Of a stretch of 64,000 nucleotides of DNA, positions 1-8,146 are shown one piece after another. Source of the DNA: Tabrizicola oligotrophica (GTDB lineage Bacteria > Pseudomonadota > Alphaproteobacteria > Rhodobacterales > Rhodobacteraceae); contig NZ_JAAIVJ010000001.1 of assembly GCF_011008935.1 (NCBI RefSeq), positions 62,001 to 126,000 of the forward strand, read 5' to 3'. The notes under the pieces were generated by a model. The model did no database searches, was not told where the DNA came from, and saw only the letters and a program-made list of their open reading frames with translations. Position 1 is the first letter of the stretch. Every line of letters begins with the position of its first letter. The position numbers and the translations under genes were made by a program.

Positions 1-576
1 GAAGGCGACGAAAGCCTCGGTCGCGGCCACGGCACGATCCTCGGTCTCACGGGTGCGGCCAGCCATGTACATGCCGACCATGGCGTTCGACCAGCGCAGA
101 AGGTCGTCCGACATCTCCTCGGGCACGCCCAGAAGCCGGGCGATGATGATGACCGGCAGGCGCTGGCCGAACTGCTTCAGAAGATCGAACTCGCCGGCCG
201 GAAAGCCGTCGATCAGCGCATGGGCGAGGGCGGCGATTTCGGGCTGCAGCGCCGCGATCCGCCGCGAGGTGAAGGCGCGCAGCACCAGGGACCGCAGGCG
301 GGTGTGGCGCGGCGGCTCCAGCTCCAGCATGGAATGCGCCTCGACCGCGTAGAAGGGCGCGAGATGCTCGGGGATCGCCGGGGCCTTTTCGGGCGGCACC
401 TCGCGGCCAAAGCGGCGGTCGCGGAAAATGGCGTTCACTGCCGCCGCATTGCCGGTGCAGGTCAGGTCGTATTCGGCCCAGTGAAAGAACGGGCCTTCCT
501 TGCGGGCCTTTTCATAGAACGGATAGGGGTTCTGGACGAAGCCCGGCTCGGTCGGAGACTGGTGCAGCGTCTTCAT
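1..576 (-). CDS. Cytochrome P450, N-terminal part (cut by window edge)
   Basis: The 192 visible codons read as the N-terminal third to half of a bacterial class I cytochrome P450, a soluble haem mono-oxygenase. Visible are the start MKTLHQSPTEPGF, the NPYPFYEKARKEGP region, and the helix-C motif LEPPRHTRLRSLV with His91 and Arg93, which contact the haem propionates. The I-helix Thr, the ExxR and the haem-ligand Cys would lie outside the window, so activity and substrate cannot be judged. The ATG (574-576) overlaps the TGA of the upstream transporter gene as ATGA, so the two are probably translationally coupled. Redox partner genes are not in view. P450 family is well supported; the substrate is unknown. 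Confidence 0.85.
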   Translation of the reverse strand, partial: MKTLHQSPTEPGFVQNPYPFYEKARKEGPFFHWAEYDLTCTGNAAAVNAIFRDRRFGREVPPEKAPAIPEHLAPFYAVEAHSMLELEPPRHTRLRSLVLRAFTSRRIAALQPEIAALAHALIDGFPAGEFDLLKQFGQRLPVIIIARLLGVPEEMSDDLLRWSNAMVGMYMAGRTRETEDRAVAATEAFVAF

Positions 577-1508
577 GCACGGCGTCCGAAGGGCAGGGGC
601 AGGATGCCTTGGGCGATCAGCACGCCAAGCCCGACAAGGGCGGCGGCCAGCGCCTGCGGCCAGTTCCACGCCGCACCAAGGGCAAAGAGGATCAGCATGA
701 CATAGAAGGGTGCTGCGTTGATGTGCAGCGCCGACAGACCGATGCCGAGCCGCTCGACCGACATGATCCACATCACCTGGCTGATCCCAAGCGCGCCGAC
801 GGAAAACAGCAGCATGGCCCCGATTTCCCGGGCGCCCCATGCGGCAAACGAGGGCATCGCGGCGCCGGTTGCCGCCTGCACGCCCGCCACGGCGAGCGCG
901 GCCACCGCCGCGCCGAACAGCGTCACCGCCGTGCGCCCGACCGGGGTTTGGCGCGGAAAGGCCGTCACCGTCAGCCGCGAGCCAATGGCAAAGCTGACGA
1001 CCGAGCCGAAGCACAAGAGCGCCCCCCAGGCCAGCGACATCTGGCCCGCCGCCCCGCCCGCGCCCAGATCCAGCGCCATCACCCCGCCGATCAGCGACAG
1101 CACAAGCCCGAGGATCAGCGCCAGCGTCACCTTGCGGCCATCCAGAATGACCTCCAGCGCAATGCCCACCACCGGCAGGGTTGACGAAATCACCGCCGCC
1201 GTCACCGCCCCGCCAAGCGCCTGACCGCGGATCAGGAACCAGGCGCCAAGCCCGATCAGGCTGCCGACGGCGATGCCCTTCAGCCAGTTCACCCGCAGGA
1301 GTGGGCCGAAGCCCTCCAGTGCAGCCCAGAGCAACACCAGAAATCCACCCGCCAGCGCCATGCGCAACGCGTTCAGCTGTTCGGGGATCAGGAGCGGAAT
1401 CAGCATGTCTGCCGCGGGCAGACCGGCGGCCCAGATCAGCATGGAGGCCATGCAGATCAGGTTGGCGGTCAGGAGGCTGGACTGGTGGCTGTGCGAAACA
1501 TCGGTCAT
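573..1508 (-). CDS. EamA/DMT-family transporter
   Basis: A 311-residue, strongly hydrophobic inner-membrane protein with about ten predicted transmembrane segments arranged as two similar halves, as in the EamA (drug/metabolite transporter) family. It starts MTDVSHSHQSSLLTANL and ends in the short basic tail PFGRRA. Typical family length is 280-310 residues. Members move amino acids, metabolites or drugs; the direction and substrate cannot be told from sequence. Its stop overlaps the start of the downstream P450 (ATGA), so the pair may export or import a P450 substrate or product; that link is inference from coupling only. Confidence 0.85.
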   Translation of the reverse strand: MTDVSHSHQSSLLTANLICMASMLIWAAGLPAADMLIPLLIPEQLNALRMALAGGFLVLLWAALEGFGPLLRVNWLKGIAVGSLIGLGAWFLIRGQALGGAVTAAVISSTLPVVGIALEVILDGRKVTLALILGLVLSLIGGVMALDLGAGGAAGQMSLAWGALLCFGSVVSFAIGSRLTVTAFPRQTPVGRTAVTLFGAAVAALAVAGVQAATGAAMPSFAAWGAREIGAMLLFSVGALGISQVMWIMSVERLGIGLSALHINAAPFYVMLILFALGAAWNWPQALAAALVGLGVLIAQGILPLPFGRRA

Positions 1509-1565
1509 GGGGCGTTTCTCGCAGGGACGCCTTGCCCCCGCGCTTCTGTTTGCGACATCGCGGGG

Positions 1566-2309
1566 TCAGGCGGCGGAAAGCGCCGCGACGATGGGCGCGA
1601 AGTCGGCGGCTTTCAGGCTGGCCCCGCCGACCAGCGCGCCGTCGACATCAGGCACGGCGAAAATCTCGGCGGCATTGCCGGGCTTGACCGAGCCGCCGTA
1701 AAGCAGGCGCACGCCCGCCGCCTCGGCGCCGATGCGGGCGGTGAGGCGCGCGCGCAGGAAGCCGTGAACCTCGGCAATCTGCGCGATGGTCGGGGTGCGG
1801 CCGGTGCCGATGGCCCAGACCGGCTCGTAGGCGATCACCAGATTGGCGGCCGTGGCATCCTCGGGCACCGAGCCGTCAAGCTGGGCGCCGATCACCTCAA
1901 GCGTCTGGCCCGCATCGCGCTCGGCCTCGGTCTCGCCCAGACAGACGATGGCCACCAGCCCGGTGGCGATGGCCGCCTCGGCCTTGGTTCGCACTTGGGC
2001 ATCGGTTTCGCCATGGTCGGCGCGGCGTTCGGAATGGCCAAGGATCACATGGCTTGCCCCGGCATCGGCCAGCATCGCTGCCGACAGATCGCCGGTATGG
2101 GCGCCAGAGGCCCTGGCGTGGCAATCCTGCGCGCCGACCTGCAGGCGGCTGCCCTGCGTCAGGGCGGCCATGGCGGCGATCAGGGTTGCCGGCGGGCACA
2201 AGAGCATCTCGCAGGCCGGGTCCGGCTGTGCGGCGAGAAGCGCCTGAACCTCGGCCAGCCCCGCCCGGGTGCCATTCATCTTCCAGTTGCCCGCCGCCAG
2301 TTTGCGCAT
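1566..2309 (-). CDS. tpiA: Triosephosphate isomerase
   Basis: Interconverts dihydroxyacetone phosphate and glyceraldehyde 3-phosphate in the cytoplasm, serving glycolysis, gluconeogenesis and the lower Entner-Doudoroff route (edd/eda are also in this window). 247 residues, the usual length. The catalytic set is present: Asn8 and Lys10 in GNWKMNG, the electrophile His92 in GHSERR, and the base Glu162 in [11 protein letters not shown]; the phosphate loop YGGSVKPGN and GGASL follow. An upstream in-frame ATG exists at 2394-2396, but [13 protein letters not shown] aligns with the family start and has an AGGAG ribosome site just before it. Single gene; no operon partner is obvious. Confidence 0.97.
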   Translation of the reverse strand: MRKLAAGNWKMNGTRAGLAEVQALLAAQPDPACEMLLCPPATLIAAMAALTQGSRLQVGAQDCHARASGAHTGDLSAAMLADAGASHVILGHSERRADHGETDAQVRTKAEAAIATGLVAIVCLGETEAERDAGQTLEVIGAQLDGSVPEDATAANLVIAYEPVWAIGTGRTPTIAQIAEVHGFLRARLTARIGAEAAGVRLLYGGSVKPGNAAEIFAVPDVDGALVGGASLKAADFAPIVAALSAA

Positions 2310-2405
2310 GTCCGTCTCCTGCCTTTGACCAAGGGTTAGCGGGTCTTGCGCGGGGACAAAAGGCCGGGGCGGGCCGCAGCCATGATTTTTCGGCAAAGAC
2401 CGGCT

Positions 2406-2765
2406 TCAGGCGGCCGGCGCGTCCTTGAACTTGATCGATTCGCCGCAGCCGCAGGCCTCGGCCACGTTCGGATTGCGGAACTTGAAGCCGGCCTGCAGCA
2501 GGTCGACCTCATAGTCGATCTCGGTGCCGATCAGGAACATCTGCGCCATGGGCGCGATGAACACCTTCGCGCCATCCTGTTCCACCACCTCGTCCAGCGG
2601 GTTTTCGGCCGCGACATAGTCCATGGTGTATTCCATGCCGGCGCAGCCGCCCTTCTTGACGCCGATGCGCAGGCCGGCCGAGTCCTTCTGCGCCATCAGG
2701 CGGGCGATCTGCCGCGCGGCGGTCGGGGTCAGGGTGACGGCGGCTTTTCCGGGGATGCCGAACAT
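2406..2765 (-). CDS. A-type iron-sulfur carrier (HesB/IscA/SufA family)
   Basis: A 119-residue A-type carrier that accepts Fe-S clusters from a scaffold and hands them to apo-enzymes. The three invariant cysteines are present: Cys41 in KKGGCAGMEY and Cys105/Cys107 in EACGCGES. A GAGG ribosome site precedes MFGIPGKAAV. It lies 65 bp after sufT on the same strand, as at the end of many alphaproteobacterial suf operons, but sufBCDS are not present here; the gene upstream of sufT is ssb. SufA, IscA and ErpA cannot be told apart from sequence alone, so no symbol is given. Confidence 0.93.
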   Translation of the reverse strand: MFGIPGKAAVTLTPTAARQIARLMAQKDSAGLRIGVKKGGCAGMEYTMDYVAAENPLDEVVEQDGAKVFIAPMAQMFLIGTEIDYEVDLLQAGFKFRNPNVAEACGCGESIKFKDAPAA

Positions 2766-2830
2766 GGGGGCCTCTTTGCTTTGGCCGGAATATAGGTTTT
2801 CGGCCGCGATTTCTCAAGACCGCCGGGGCG

Positions 2831-3193
2831 TCACATGAACCCGAGTTCCAGCCGCGCCTCGTCGGACATCATCTCCATGCCCCAGGGCGGGTCGAAGGTC
2901 ATGCCGACCTGGGCCTGCTTGACCCCCGGAACCAGTTCCACCGCGTCCTGCACCCAGGCCGGCATCTCGCCGGCGACCGGGCAGCCCGGCGCGGTCAGGG
3001 TCATCAGGATCTCGACGTCGTTTTCTGCGGTGATTTCAATGGTATAGACTAGACCCAGATCAAAGATGTTGACCGGGATTTCCGGGTCGAACACCGTGCG
3101 GCAGGCGTCTACCACCGCCTCGTAAAGCGGGTGGTCGGTGGTCGAGGGGCGGATCAGCGGGGCGCCTTCGATGTGGTCCTGCGGGTGGTTCAT
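2831..3193 (-). CDS. sufT: SUF-system Fe-S assembly protein SufT (MIP18/DUF59 family)
   Basis: A 120-residue MIP18 (DUF59) protein; family members help mature Fe-S proteins. The signature DPEIPVNIFDLGLVY spans residues 36-50, and the single reactive cysteine lies in TAPGCPVAGEMP (Cys71). The C-terminal FDPPWGMEMMSDEARLELG block is typical of SufT. In related genomes it usually follows sufS; here it heads a two-gene unit with the A-type carrier, behind a promoter with a perfect TATAAT box and after the ssb terminator. Cytoplasmic. The function assignment rests on family knowledge. Confidence 0.92.
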   Translation of the reverse strand: MNHPQDHIEGAPLIRPSTTDHPLYEAVVDACRTVFDPEIPVNIFDLGLVYTIEITAENDVEILMTLTAPGCPVAGEMPAWVQDAVELVPGVKQAQVGMTFDPPWGMEMMSDEARLELGFM

Positions 3194-3219
3194 TGCGGTC
3201 TCGCGGCGTTAGTTGAGCG

Positions 3220-3248
3220 ATTATATAGGGAATTGACGCCCCAAGGTC
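3220..3248 (-). promoter_or_regulatory. Likely sufT promoter with TATAAT -10 box
   Basis: On the minus strand a perfect TATAAT (plus 3220-3225) sits 27 bp ahead of the sufT ATG. The -35 side is poor: ACCTTG or CTTGGG at 14-16 bp spacing, the best reading. A poor -35 with a consensus -10 often marks activator or repressor control; Fe-S genes of this group are commonly controlled by IscR or Irr, but no clear box is visible. Confidence 0.5.
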
Positions 3249-3263
3249 CAGTGCCCGCAACGC

Positions 3264-3285
3264 AAAAGCGGGCCCGAAGGCCCGC
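3264..3285 (-). terminator. Rho-independent terminator of ssb
   Basis: A perfect 7-bp stem, GCGGGCC/GGCCCGC, closed by a stable TTCG tetraloop (read on the minus strand) and followed by TTTT (plus 3264-3267). It lies 57 bp after the ssb stop and before the sufT promoter, so it separates the two units. Confidence 0.85.
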
Positions 3286-3341
3286 CCGATGCCCTGCATC
3301 CCATGTCCGTTCCGGATCTGGCCGCTCCGGGCTAGCCCGTC

Positions 3342-3872
3342 TTAGAACGGGATTTCGTCGTCAAGGTCCGGGCGCCCGCCGCCCATGCCGCCGCCGCCTT
3401 GGCCGCCGCCACTGCGCCCGCCGCCGAAGCTGCCGCCCTGACCGCCGCCGCCCTGATAGTCGTCATAACCGCCGCCCGAGGCGCGGTCGTCATAGCCGCC
3501 CGCAGAACCGCCACCCTCGCCGCGCCCGCCAAGCAGCGTCAGCTCGCCGCGGAACTGGCGCAGCACCACCTCGGTCGAATAGCGGTCGGCGCCCGACTGG
3601 TCCTGCCATTTGCGGGTTTCCAGCTGGCCCTCGATATAGACGGTCGAGCCCTTGCGCAGATATTGCTCGGCGATCTTGGCGAGGTTTTCGTTGTAGATCG
3701 CCACGGTGTGCCATTCGGTGCGCTCTTTGCGCTCGCCCGAATTGCGGTCGCGCCAGGTTTCCGAGGTGGCAATCCGCAGGTTCACCACCTTGCCGCCATT
3801 GCCGAAGGTCCGCACCTCGGGGTCGCGCCCGAGATTGCCCACCAGAATGACCTTGTTGACCGACCCCGCCAT
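3342..3872 (-). CDS. ssb: Single-stranded DNA-binding protein
   Basis: Binds and protects single-stranded DNA during replication, recombination and repair. 176 residues: an N-terminal OB fold (about residues 1-110) starting [21 protein letters not shown], then a long Gly/Ser/Arg-rich disordered linker rich in GGG and GGY, then the acidic tip DLDDEIPF that docks partner proteins. An AGGGAG ribosome site precedes the ATG. Usual length for the family. A terminator follows. Confidence 0.97.
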   Translation of the reverse strand: MAGSVNKVILVGNLGRDPEVRTFGNGGKVVNLRIATSETWRDRNSGERKERTEWHTVAIYNENLAKIAEQYLRKGSTVYIEGQLETRKWQDQSGADRYSTEVVLRQFRGELTLLGGRGEGGGSAGGYDDRASGGGYDDYQGGGGQGGSFGGGRSGGGQGGGGMGGGRPDLDDEIPF

Positions 3873-4071
3873 GACTTGCTCCCTGATTCTCGTTTGCCCC
3901 GGCAGGTTGCCGCAAGCTGGTTAACAAAAGCTATAAAGCGGCCCATCCGGGGCTGCAACCAATGCCGGCGGCCGGCCTCGGGCGGTATTTCGCCGCGCAG
4001 GCCGGCTTGGCTCTGGCAATTGCGTGGCAATTTCCTATAGTGGCCGGCGTCCGACCTTATCGGGTTTCCGA

Positions 4072-4683
4072 ATGCTGCCTTTGCGTCCGATTGTTGCCCT
4101 GTCGCTGGCGGTGTCGCTGGCCTGTTCTGGCATTGCGGCGGCCGAAGGGCTGAAGCTTTCGGGGTCGACCAAAGGCCGCAACGCGCTGTTCAAGTCGCAG
4201 ACCGCGCTGCTTGATGGCAAGCTGTCCCGGCAATACGAATTTTCCGCCCGGCTGAAACCCAACGCGCCCAAGGAGACATCCGGCTCCGACAGCACGGCGC
4301 TGCCGCGCTACAAGGGCAATTACAAGGGCGCCTATCTCGAGGTCGCCAAGGCCGCCGCCCGCAAGCACGGGGTGCCGGAAGACCTGTTCCTGCGGCTGGT
4401 GCAGCAGGAATCGGGCTGGAACCCGCAGGCGGTCAGCCATGCCGGGGCGACGGGGCTGGCGCAGTTGATGCCCGGCACCGCGGCCCGGCTGGGGGTCGAT
4501 CCGAACGATCCGCACCAGAACCTTGACGGCGGCGCGCGCTATCTGGCGATGATGTTTGCAAGGTTCGGCAGCTGGCGTCTGGCGCTGGCGGCCTATAACG
4601 CCGGGCCGGAAGCGGTGGAAAAGCACGGCGGCATCCCGCCCTATGCCGAGACCCGGAACTACGTCAAGGCGATCCTCGGGTAG
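4072..4683 (+). CDS. Small lytic transglycosylase (SLT domain), exported
   Basis: A 203-residue periplasmic murein lytic transglycosylase that would cut the MurNAc-GlcNAc bond. The ATG at 4072 gives a clean signal peptide ([20 protein letters not shown], cleavage near AAA-EG); an earlier GTG at 4024 would bury it. A low-complexity stretch (residues 27-90) precedes the SLT domain (about 90-203) with catalytic Glu113 in [21 protein letters not shown], the LMPGTA motif and AYNAGPEAV. Which Slt subfamily and whether it serves a secretion system are not evident. The stop codon lies inside a 17-bp tandem duplication. Confidence 0.9.
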   Translation: MLPLRPIVALSLAVSLACSGIAAAEGLKLSGSTKGRNALFKSQTALLDGKLSRQYEFSARLKPNAPKETSGSDSTALPRYKGNYKGAYLEVAKAAARKHGVPEDLFLRLVQQESGWNPQAVSHAGATGLAQLMPGTAARLGVDPNDPHQNLDGGARYLAMMFARFGSWRLALAAYNAGPEAVEKHGGIPPYAETRNYVKAILG

Positions 4684-4702
4684 GGGCGATCCTCGGGTAG
4701 GG
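4669..4702 (+). repeat. 17-bp perfect tandem duplication at the slt stop codon
   Basis: GCGATCCTCGGGTAGGG occurs twice head to tail (4669-4685 and 4686-4702). The first copy holds the last codons and the TAG stop of the lytic transglycosylase; the second repeats them outside the gene. Looks like a recent slippage or repair duplication. Confidence 0.95.
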
Positions 4703-4741
4703 CGCAGGCGGCAGGGGGAACCCGGAGCTGCGGCCTCCCGC

Positions 4742-4800
4742 CGGAGCGCCGGTGGCCAATGCCGGACGCTCCGCGGGGGATATTTTCACCAGTATGAAAG
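4742..4800 (+). repeat. Dispersed GATATTT motif copy 1 with upstream hairpin
   Basis: GGGGGATATTT-TCA-CCAGT-ATGAAAG spans 4775-4800 on the plus strand, ending two bases before the stop of the ABC ATPase gene (minus strand, convergent with slt). A 7-bp hairpin CGGAGCG/CGCTCCG (4742-4748, 4767-4773) lies just upstream, so the unit resembles a terminator for slt whose U-rich tract is ATATTTT. Other copies are near 6946, 13218, 32306, 46984, 59966 and 60108. Confidence 0.8.
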
Positions 4801-4802
4801 AC

Positions 4803-6890
4803 CTATTCGGCGGCGATCTTGATGACCGGCTCCATCCGGGCGAGGATGTCGGCGGCGAGGTGGCATTTGATCTGGTGGCCGCCGCCCAAGTCGCGCATCG
4901 GCGGCATCTCGCGGTCGCACAAGCCCCCCGGCACCTGGGATTTCCAGCGGCAGCGGGTCTGGAACGGGCAGCCGGGCGGCGGGTTGACGGCCGAGGGGAT
5001 GTCGCCTTCCAGCACGATGCGCTTGCGCTCGACATGGGTGTCGGCAATCGGCACCGCCGACAACAGCGCCTCGGTATAGGGGTGGTAGGGCGGCTGGAAC
5101 ACCTGGTCGGTGGTGCCCATCTCGACGACATGGCCGAGATACATCACCATCACCCGGTCCGAGAGATAGCGCACGATCGACAGGTCGTGGCTGATGAACA
5201 AGAGCGTGGTGCCGTTCTCGCGCTGGATGTCCATCAAGAGATCGGTCACGGCGGCCTGCACCGAGACGTCGAGCGCCGAGACCGGTTCATCCGCCACCAC
5301 CACCTTGGCCCCGCCGGCGAAGGCGCGGGCGATGCCGACGCGCTGCTTCTGCCCGCCGGAAAGCTGGCGCGGCATGCGGTCGGCAAAGGCGCGCGGCAGC
5401 TTCACGAGGTCAAGAAGCTCCAGCATCCGGGCGTGACGCTCGGCATCGGACTTGCCCTGCTTGAAGATCTCCAGCGCCCGGATGATCTGGCGGCCGACTG
5501 TCATCGAGGGATTCAGCGTGTCGAAGGGGTTCTGGAACACCATCTGCACCGCCGACACCGTATCGACATTGCGCTTGGTGATCGGGGTCGACTGCACGTT
5601 CTCGTCAAACAGCATGATCGAGCCGGAGGTCGCGGTCTCCAGCCCCATCAGCACCTTGGCGAAGGTCGACTTGCCGCAGCCCGATTCGCCGACGATGGCC
5701 AGCGTCTCGCCTTCGCGCGCTTCGAAGCTGAGCGTCTCGTTGGCCTTGACCACCTTCTTCATGCCGCCACCGAAGGCCGAGCCGGAGACCGAGTAATACT
5801 TGCGCAGGTCTTCCATCTTCAGCACGACCTTGCCGATCCTGGCCTTTTCCTTGGCCACGCGGGCCGCGATCGGCGCGTCCCAGTCGACTTCCTGCCATTT
5901 CAGGCAGCGGGTCTGGTGGCGGTCGCCTTCGGGCACGTCCTCCATCTCGATGTCATGCGCATCGCAGCGCCCCTTTTCGAAATAGTCGCAGCGCGGGCCG
6001 AAGTTGCAGCCCGGCGGGCGTTCGTGCGGCAGGGGGAAGTTGCCGGGAATGGCCACAAGCGGCCGGGCGTTCTTGTCGGCGCCGGGCAGCGGGATCGAGC
6101 GGAACAAGGCCTGGGTATAGGGGTGGCGCATCTTGTCGAAGACCTGCACCACATTGCCGGTTTCCACCGCTTCGCCGGAATACATCACGCAGAGCCGGTC
6201 GCAGACATCCATCACAAGGCCAAGGTTGTGGGAGATGAACAGCATCGAGGTGCCGTATTTGTGACCAAGATCCTTGACCAGATCGACGATGCCGGCCTCG
6301 ACCGTCACGTCGAGCGCGGTGGTGGGTTCGTCGAGGATCAGGAGCGCCGGTTTCGACATCAGCGCCATGGCGATGACGATGCGCTGCTGCTGGCCGCCCG
6401 AGAGCTGGTGCGGATAGGAATTGATGATGCGGTCGGGGTCGGGCAGGCGGACATCGGCGACGATCTGGCGGGCGAGCGCCCAGGCGTCGGCCTTGGACAT
6501 GCCCTGATGGATCATCGGCACTTCGGCCAGCTGTGCCCCGACCTTCATGGCCGGGTTCAGCGAGGCCATCGGCTCCTGATAGATCATGGCGATTTCCGAG
6601 CCGCGGATGTGGCGCAGCTCTTCATCGCCCATGGTGGTCAGGTCACGGCCCTTGAAGCGGATCTTGCCGCCGACGATCCGGCCATTCTTGCCAAGGTCGC
6701 GCATGACCGCCAGCGCCACAGTCGACTTGCCGCAGCCCGACTCCCCGACCAGCCCCATCGCCTCGCCGGGCATGACGGTGCAGGAGAAATCCATCACCGC
6801 CGGAATCTCGCGCAGGCGGGTGAAGAAGCTGATCGAGAGGTTCTCGATTTCAAGAATGGGTCTGGACGGGTCCCAGGTGGTGTCGGTCAT
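4803..6890 (-). CDS. Peptide-type ABC transporter, fused double ATP-binding protein (DppD-DppF-like)
   Basis: A 695-residue fusion of two ABC ATPases that normally are separate DppD/OppD and DppF/OppF proteins; it would power the two permeases encoded just upstream. Half 1: Walker A GESGCGKST (49-57), signature LSGGQ (163-167), Walker B LLILDE (183-188). Half 2: Walker A at 401-409, signature LSGGQ (510-514), VVADEP Walker B. Each half ends in the oligopeptide-transporter C-terminal domain with four cysteines (C295, C301, C309, C329 in half 1; CPFQTRC, GGLC and IKC in half 2). Such cysteines bind a 4Fe-4S cluster in some OppD/DppD proteins. Last gene of the transporter unit. Confidence 0.93.
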   Translation of the reverse strand: MTDTTWDPSRPILEIENLSISFFTRLREIPAVMDFSCTVMPGEAMGLVGESGCGKSTVALAVMRDLGKNGRIVGGKIRFKGRDLTTMGDEELRHIRGSEIAMIYQEPMASLNPAMKVGAQLAEVPMIHQGMSKADAWALARQIVADVRLPDPDRIINSYPHQLSGGQQQRIVIAMALMSKPALLILDEPTTALDVTVEAGIVDLVKDLGHKYGTSMLFISHNLGLVMDVCDRLCVMYSGEAVETGNVVQVFDKMRHPYTQALFRSIPLPGADKNARPLVAIPGNFPLPHERPPGCNFGPRCDYFEKGRCDAHDIEMEDVPEGDRHQTRCLKWQEVDWDAPIAARVAKEKARIGKVVLKMEDLRKYYSVSGSAFGGGMKKVVKANETLSFEAREGETLAIVGESGCGKSTFAKVLMGLETATSGSIMLFDENVQSTPITKRNVDTVSAVQMVFQNPFDTLNPSMTVGRQIIRALEIFKQGKSDAERHARMLELLDLVKLPRAFADRMPRQLSGGQKQRVGIARAFAGGAKVVVADEPVSALDVSVQAAVTDLLMDIQRENGTTLLFISHDLSIVRYLSDRVMVMYLGHVVEMGTTDQVFQPPYHPYTEALLSAVPIADTHVERKRIVLEGDIPSAVNPPPGCPFQTRCRWKSQVPGGLCDREMPPMRDLGGGHQIKCHLAADILARMEPVIKIAAE

Positions 6891-6921
6891 GGCGGGCCTC
6901 GCTTTGGTGGAGAGGTCGGGA

Positions 6922-6969
6922 CCGGGGGCCAGCCCCCGGACCCCCGGGATATTTGCAAACAGATGAAGG
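6922..6969 (+). repeat. Dispersed GATATTT motif copy 2 with GGGGG hairpin
   Basis: Intercistronic region between the DppC-like and ATPase genes. Stem CCGGGGG (6922-6928) / CCCCCGG (6933-6939), then GGGATATTT-GCA-AACAG-ATGAAGG (6946-6969), read on the plus strand. The ATGAAGG end abuts the stop of the permease gene (minus strand). The layout matches the ilvB-ilvH copy at 46984-47030 almost base for base. Confidence 0.8.
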
Positions 6970-6972
6970 GGA

Positions 6973-8136
6973 TCAGTCCTTCAGGCTTTCTTCGCGCAAG
7001 CCGTCAGCCAGCAGGTTGAGGCCGAGGACGAGGCTCATCAGGGCAAGGGCCGGGGCGAGCGCGGGGTGAGGCACGATCGACAGGAGCTTGCGGCCATCGT
7101 CGATGGTCGAGCCCCAGTCCGGGCTTTCGGGCGAGACGCCGAGGCCGAAGAAGCCGAGCGTGCCGAGCAGGATGGTCGTATAGCCGATGCGCAGGCAGAA
7201 ATCGACGATCAAGGGGCCGCGGGCATTGGGCAGGATTTCCCACAGCATGATGTACCAGGGGCCTTCACCCCGGGTCTGGCCGGCGGCGACATAGTCGCGG
7301 GTCTTGATGTCCATCACCATGCCGCGCACGATGCGGAAGGTTCCGGGTGCGTTCACGAAGACCACCGAGACGAAGACGTTCAGCAGGTTCGGGTCCATCG
7401 ACCAGACGCCGAGCGGATCGAGGTTGAAGGCCAGCCCCGAATAGGCCCAGAGGCCAAGCACCAGCACGACGCCGACATAGAGGTTGCGCCGGGCCGGATT
7501 GGTGAAGAAGCGCGAGTTGAACAGGATCACGAAGAAGATGATCGGGAAGACGAACAGCACGGCAGCGAACCACATCGGGATGCCGGTCTGCACGATCTCG
7601 GGCGTGACGAGGAGGTAGAACAGCAAGATCACCGGGAAGGCCAGCACAAGGTTGGCAAGGAAGGAAAGCCCGGTATCGAGCTTGCCGCCGAAATAACCCG
7701 CCGGCAGGCCGAGCGTGATGCCGACCATGAAGGCGAAGACCGTGGCGGCGGGCGCGATCTGCAGCACCACGCGCGAGCCCATCACCATGCGCGAGAACAC
7801 GTCGCGGGCGACGTGATCGGCGCCGAGGAGGAGGTGGGTGTAGCCGCCGTCCACCGGCGCCCTCAGCGCCGAGCCGGGCACGGCGTTCTTTGACCCCGAG
7901 AACTGCGCCAGGGGGTCCATGGTGATGATCCAGTTGGCGAAAATCGCCGTGAAGACCCAGAACATCACGATGCCGAAGCCGACCATGCCGACCGGGCTGT
8001 CAAAGAGCTTGCCGTAAAGCCCGAGCCGGCGCCGGAAGCTGATCGACAGGCCGAAGGTCACGACAAGGGCCAGCCAGACCGGCAGGAAGCGGCCGGCCAT
8101 GGCGGCGATGATCTGAAACCACGAGAGCGTTTCCAT
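6973..8136 (-). CDS. Peptide-type ABC transporter permease (DppC-like)
   Basis: Inner-membrane permease, 387 residues, of the binding-protein-dependent transport family. The EAA coupling loop appears as TRGEGPWYIMLWEILPNARGPLIVD, and the C-terminus LNLLADGLREESLKD is typical of DppC/OppC. It is longer than the usual 300 or so residues: additional hydrophobic segments (around TPEIVQTGIPMWFAAVLFV and NLYVGVVLVLGLWAYSGLAF) are inserted before the EAA loop. A GAGGG ribosome site precedes the ATG, and it starts 10 bp after the DppB-like stop, so the two are co-translated. Substrate unknown beyond the peptide class. Confidence 0.92.
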   Translation of the reverse strand: METLSWFQIIAAMAGRFLPVWLALVVTFGLSISFRRRLGLYGKLFDSPVGMVGFGIVMFWVFTAIFANWIITMDPLAQFSGSKNAVPGSALRAPVDGGYTHLLLGADHVARDVFSRMVMGSRVVLQIAPAATVFAFMVGITLGLPAGYFGGKLDTGLSFLANLVLAFPVILLFYLLVTPEIVQTGIPMWFAAVLFVFPIIFFVILFNSRFFTNPARRNLYVGVVLVLGLWAYSGLAFNLDPLGVWSMDPNLLNVFVSVVFVNAPGTFRIVRGMVMDIKTRDYVAAGQTRGEGPWYIMLWEILPNARGPLIVDFCLRIGYTTILLGTLGFFGLGVSPESPDWGSTIDDGRKLLSIVPHPALAPALALMSLVLGLNLLADGLREESLKD

Positions 8137-8146
8137 GTGTGATCCC

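Noticed and set aside
4752-7019. 755-codon plus-strand open frame opposite the fused ABC ATPase
   Set aside because: Composition is a shadow of the real gene; no ribosome site and no recognisable domain.
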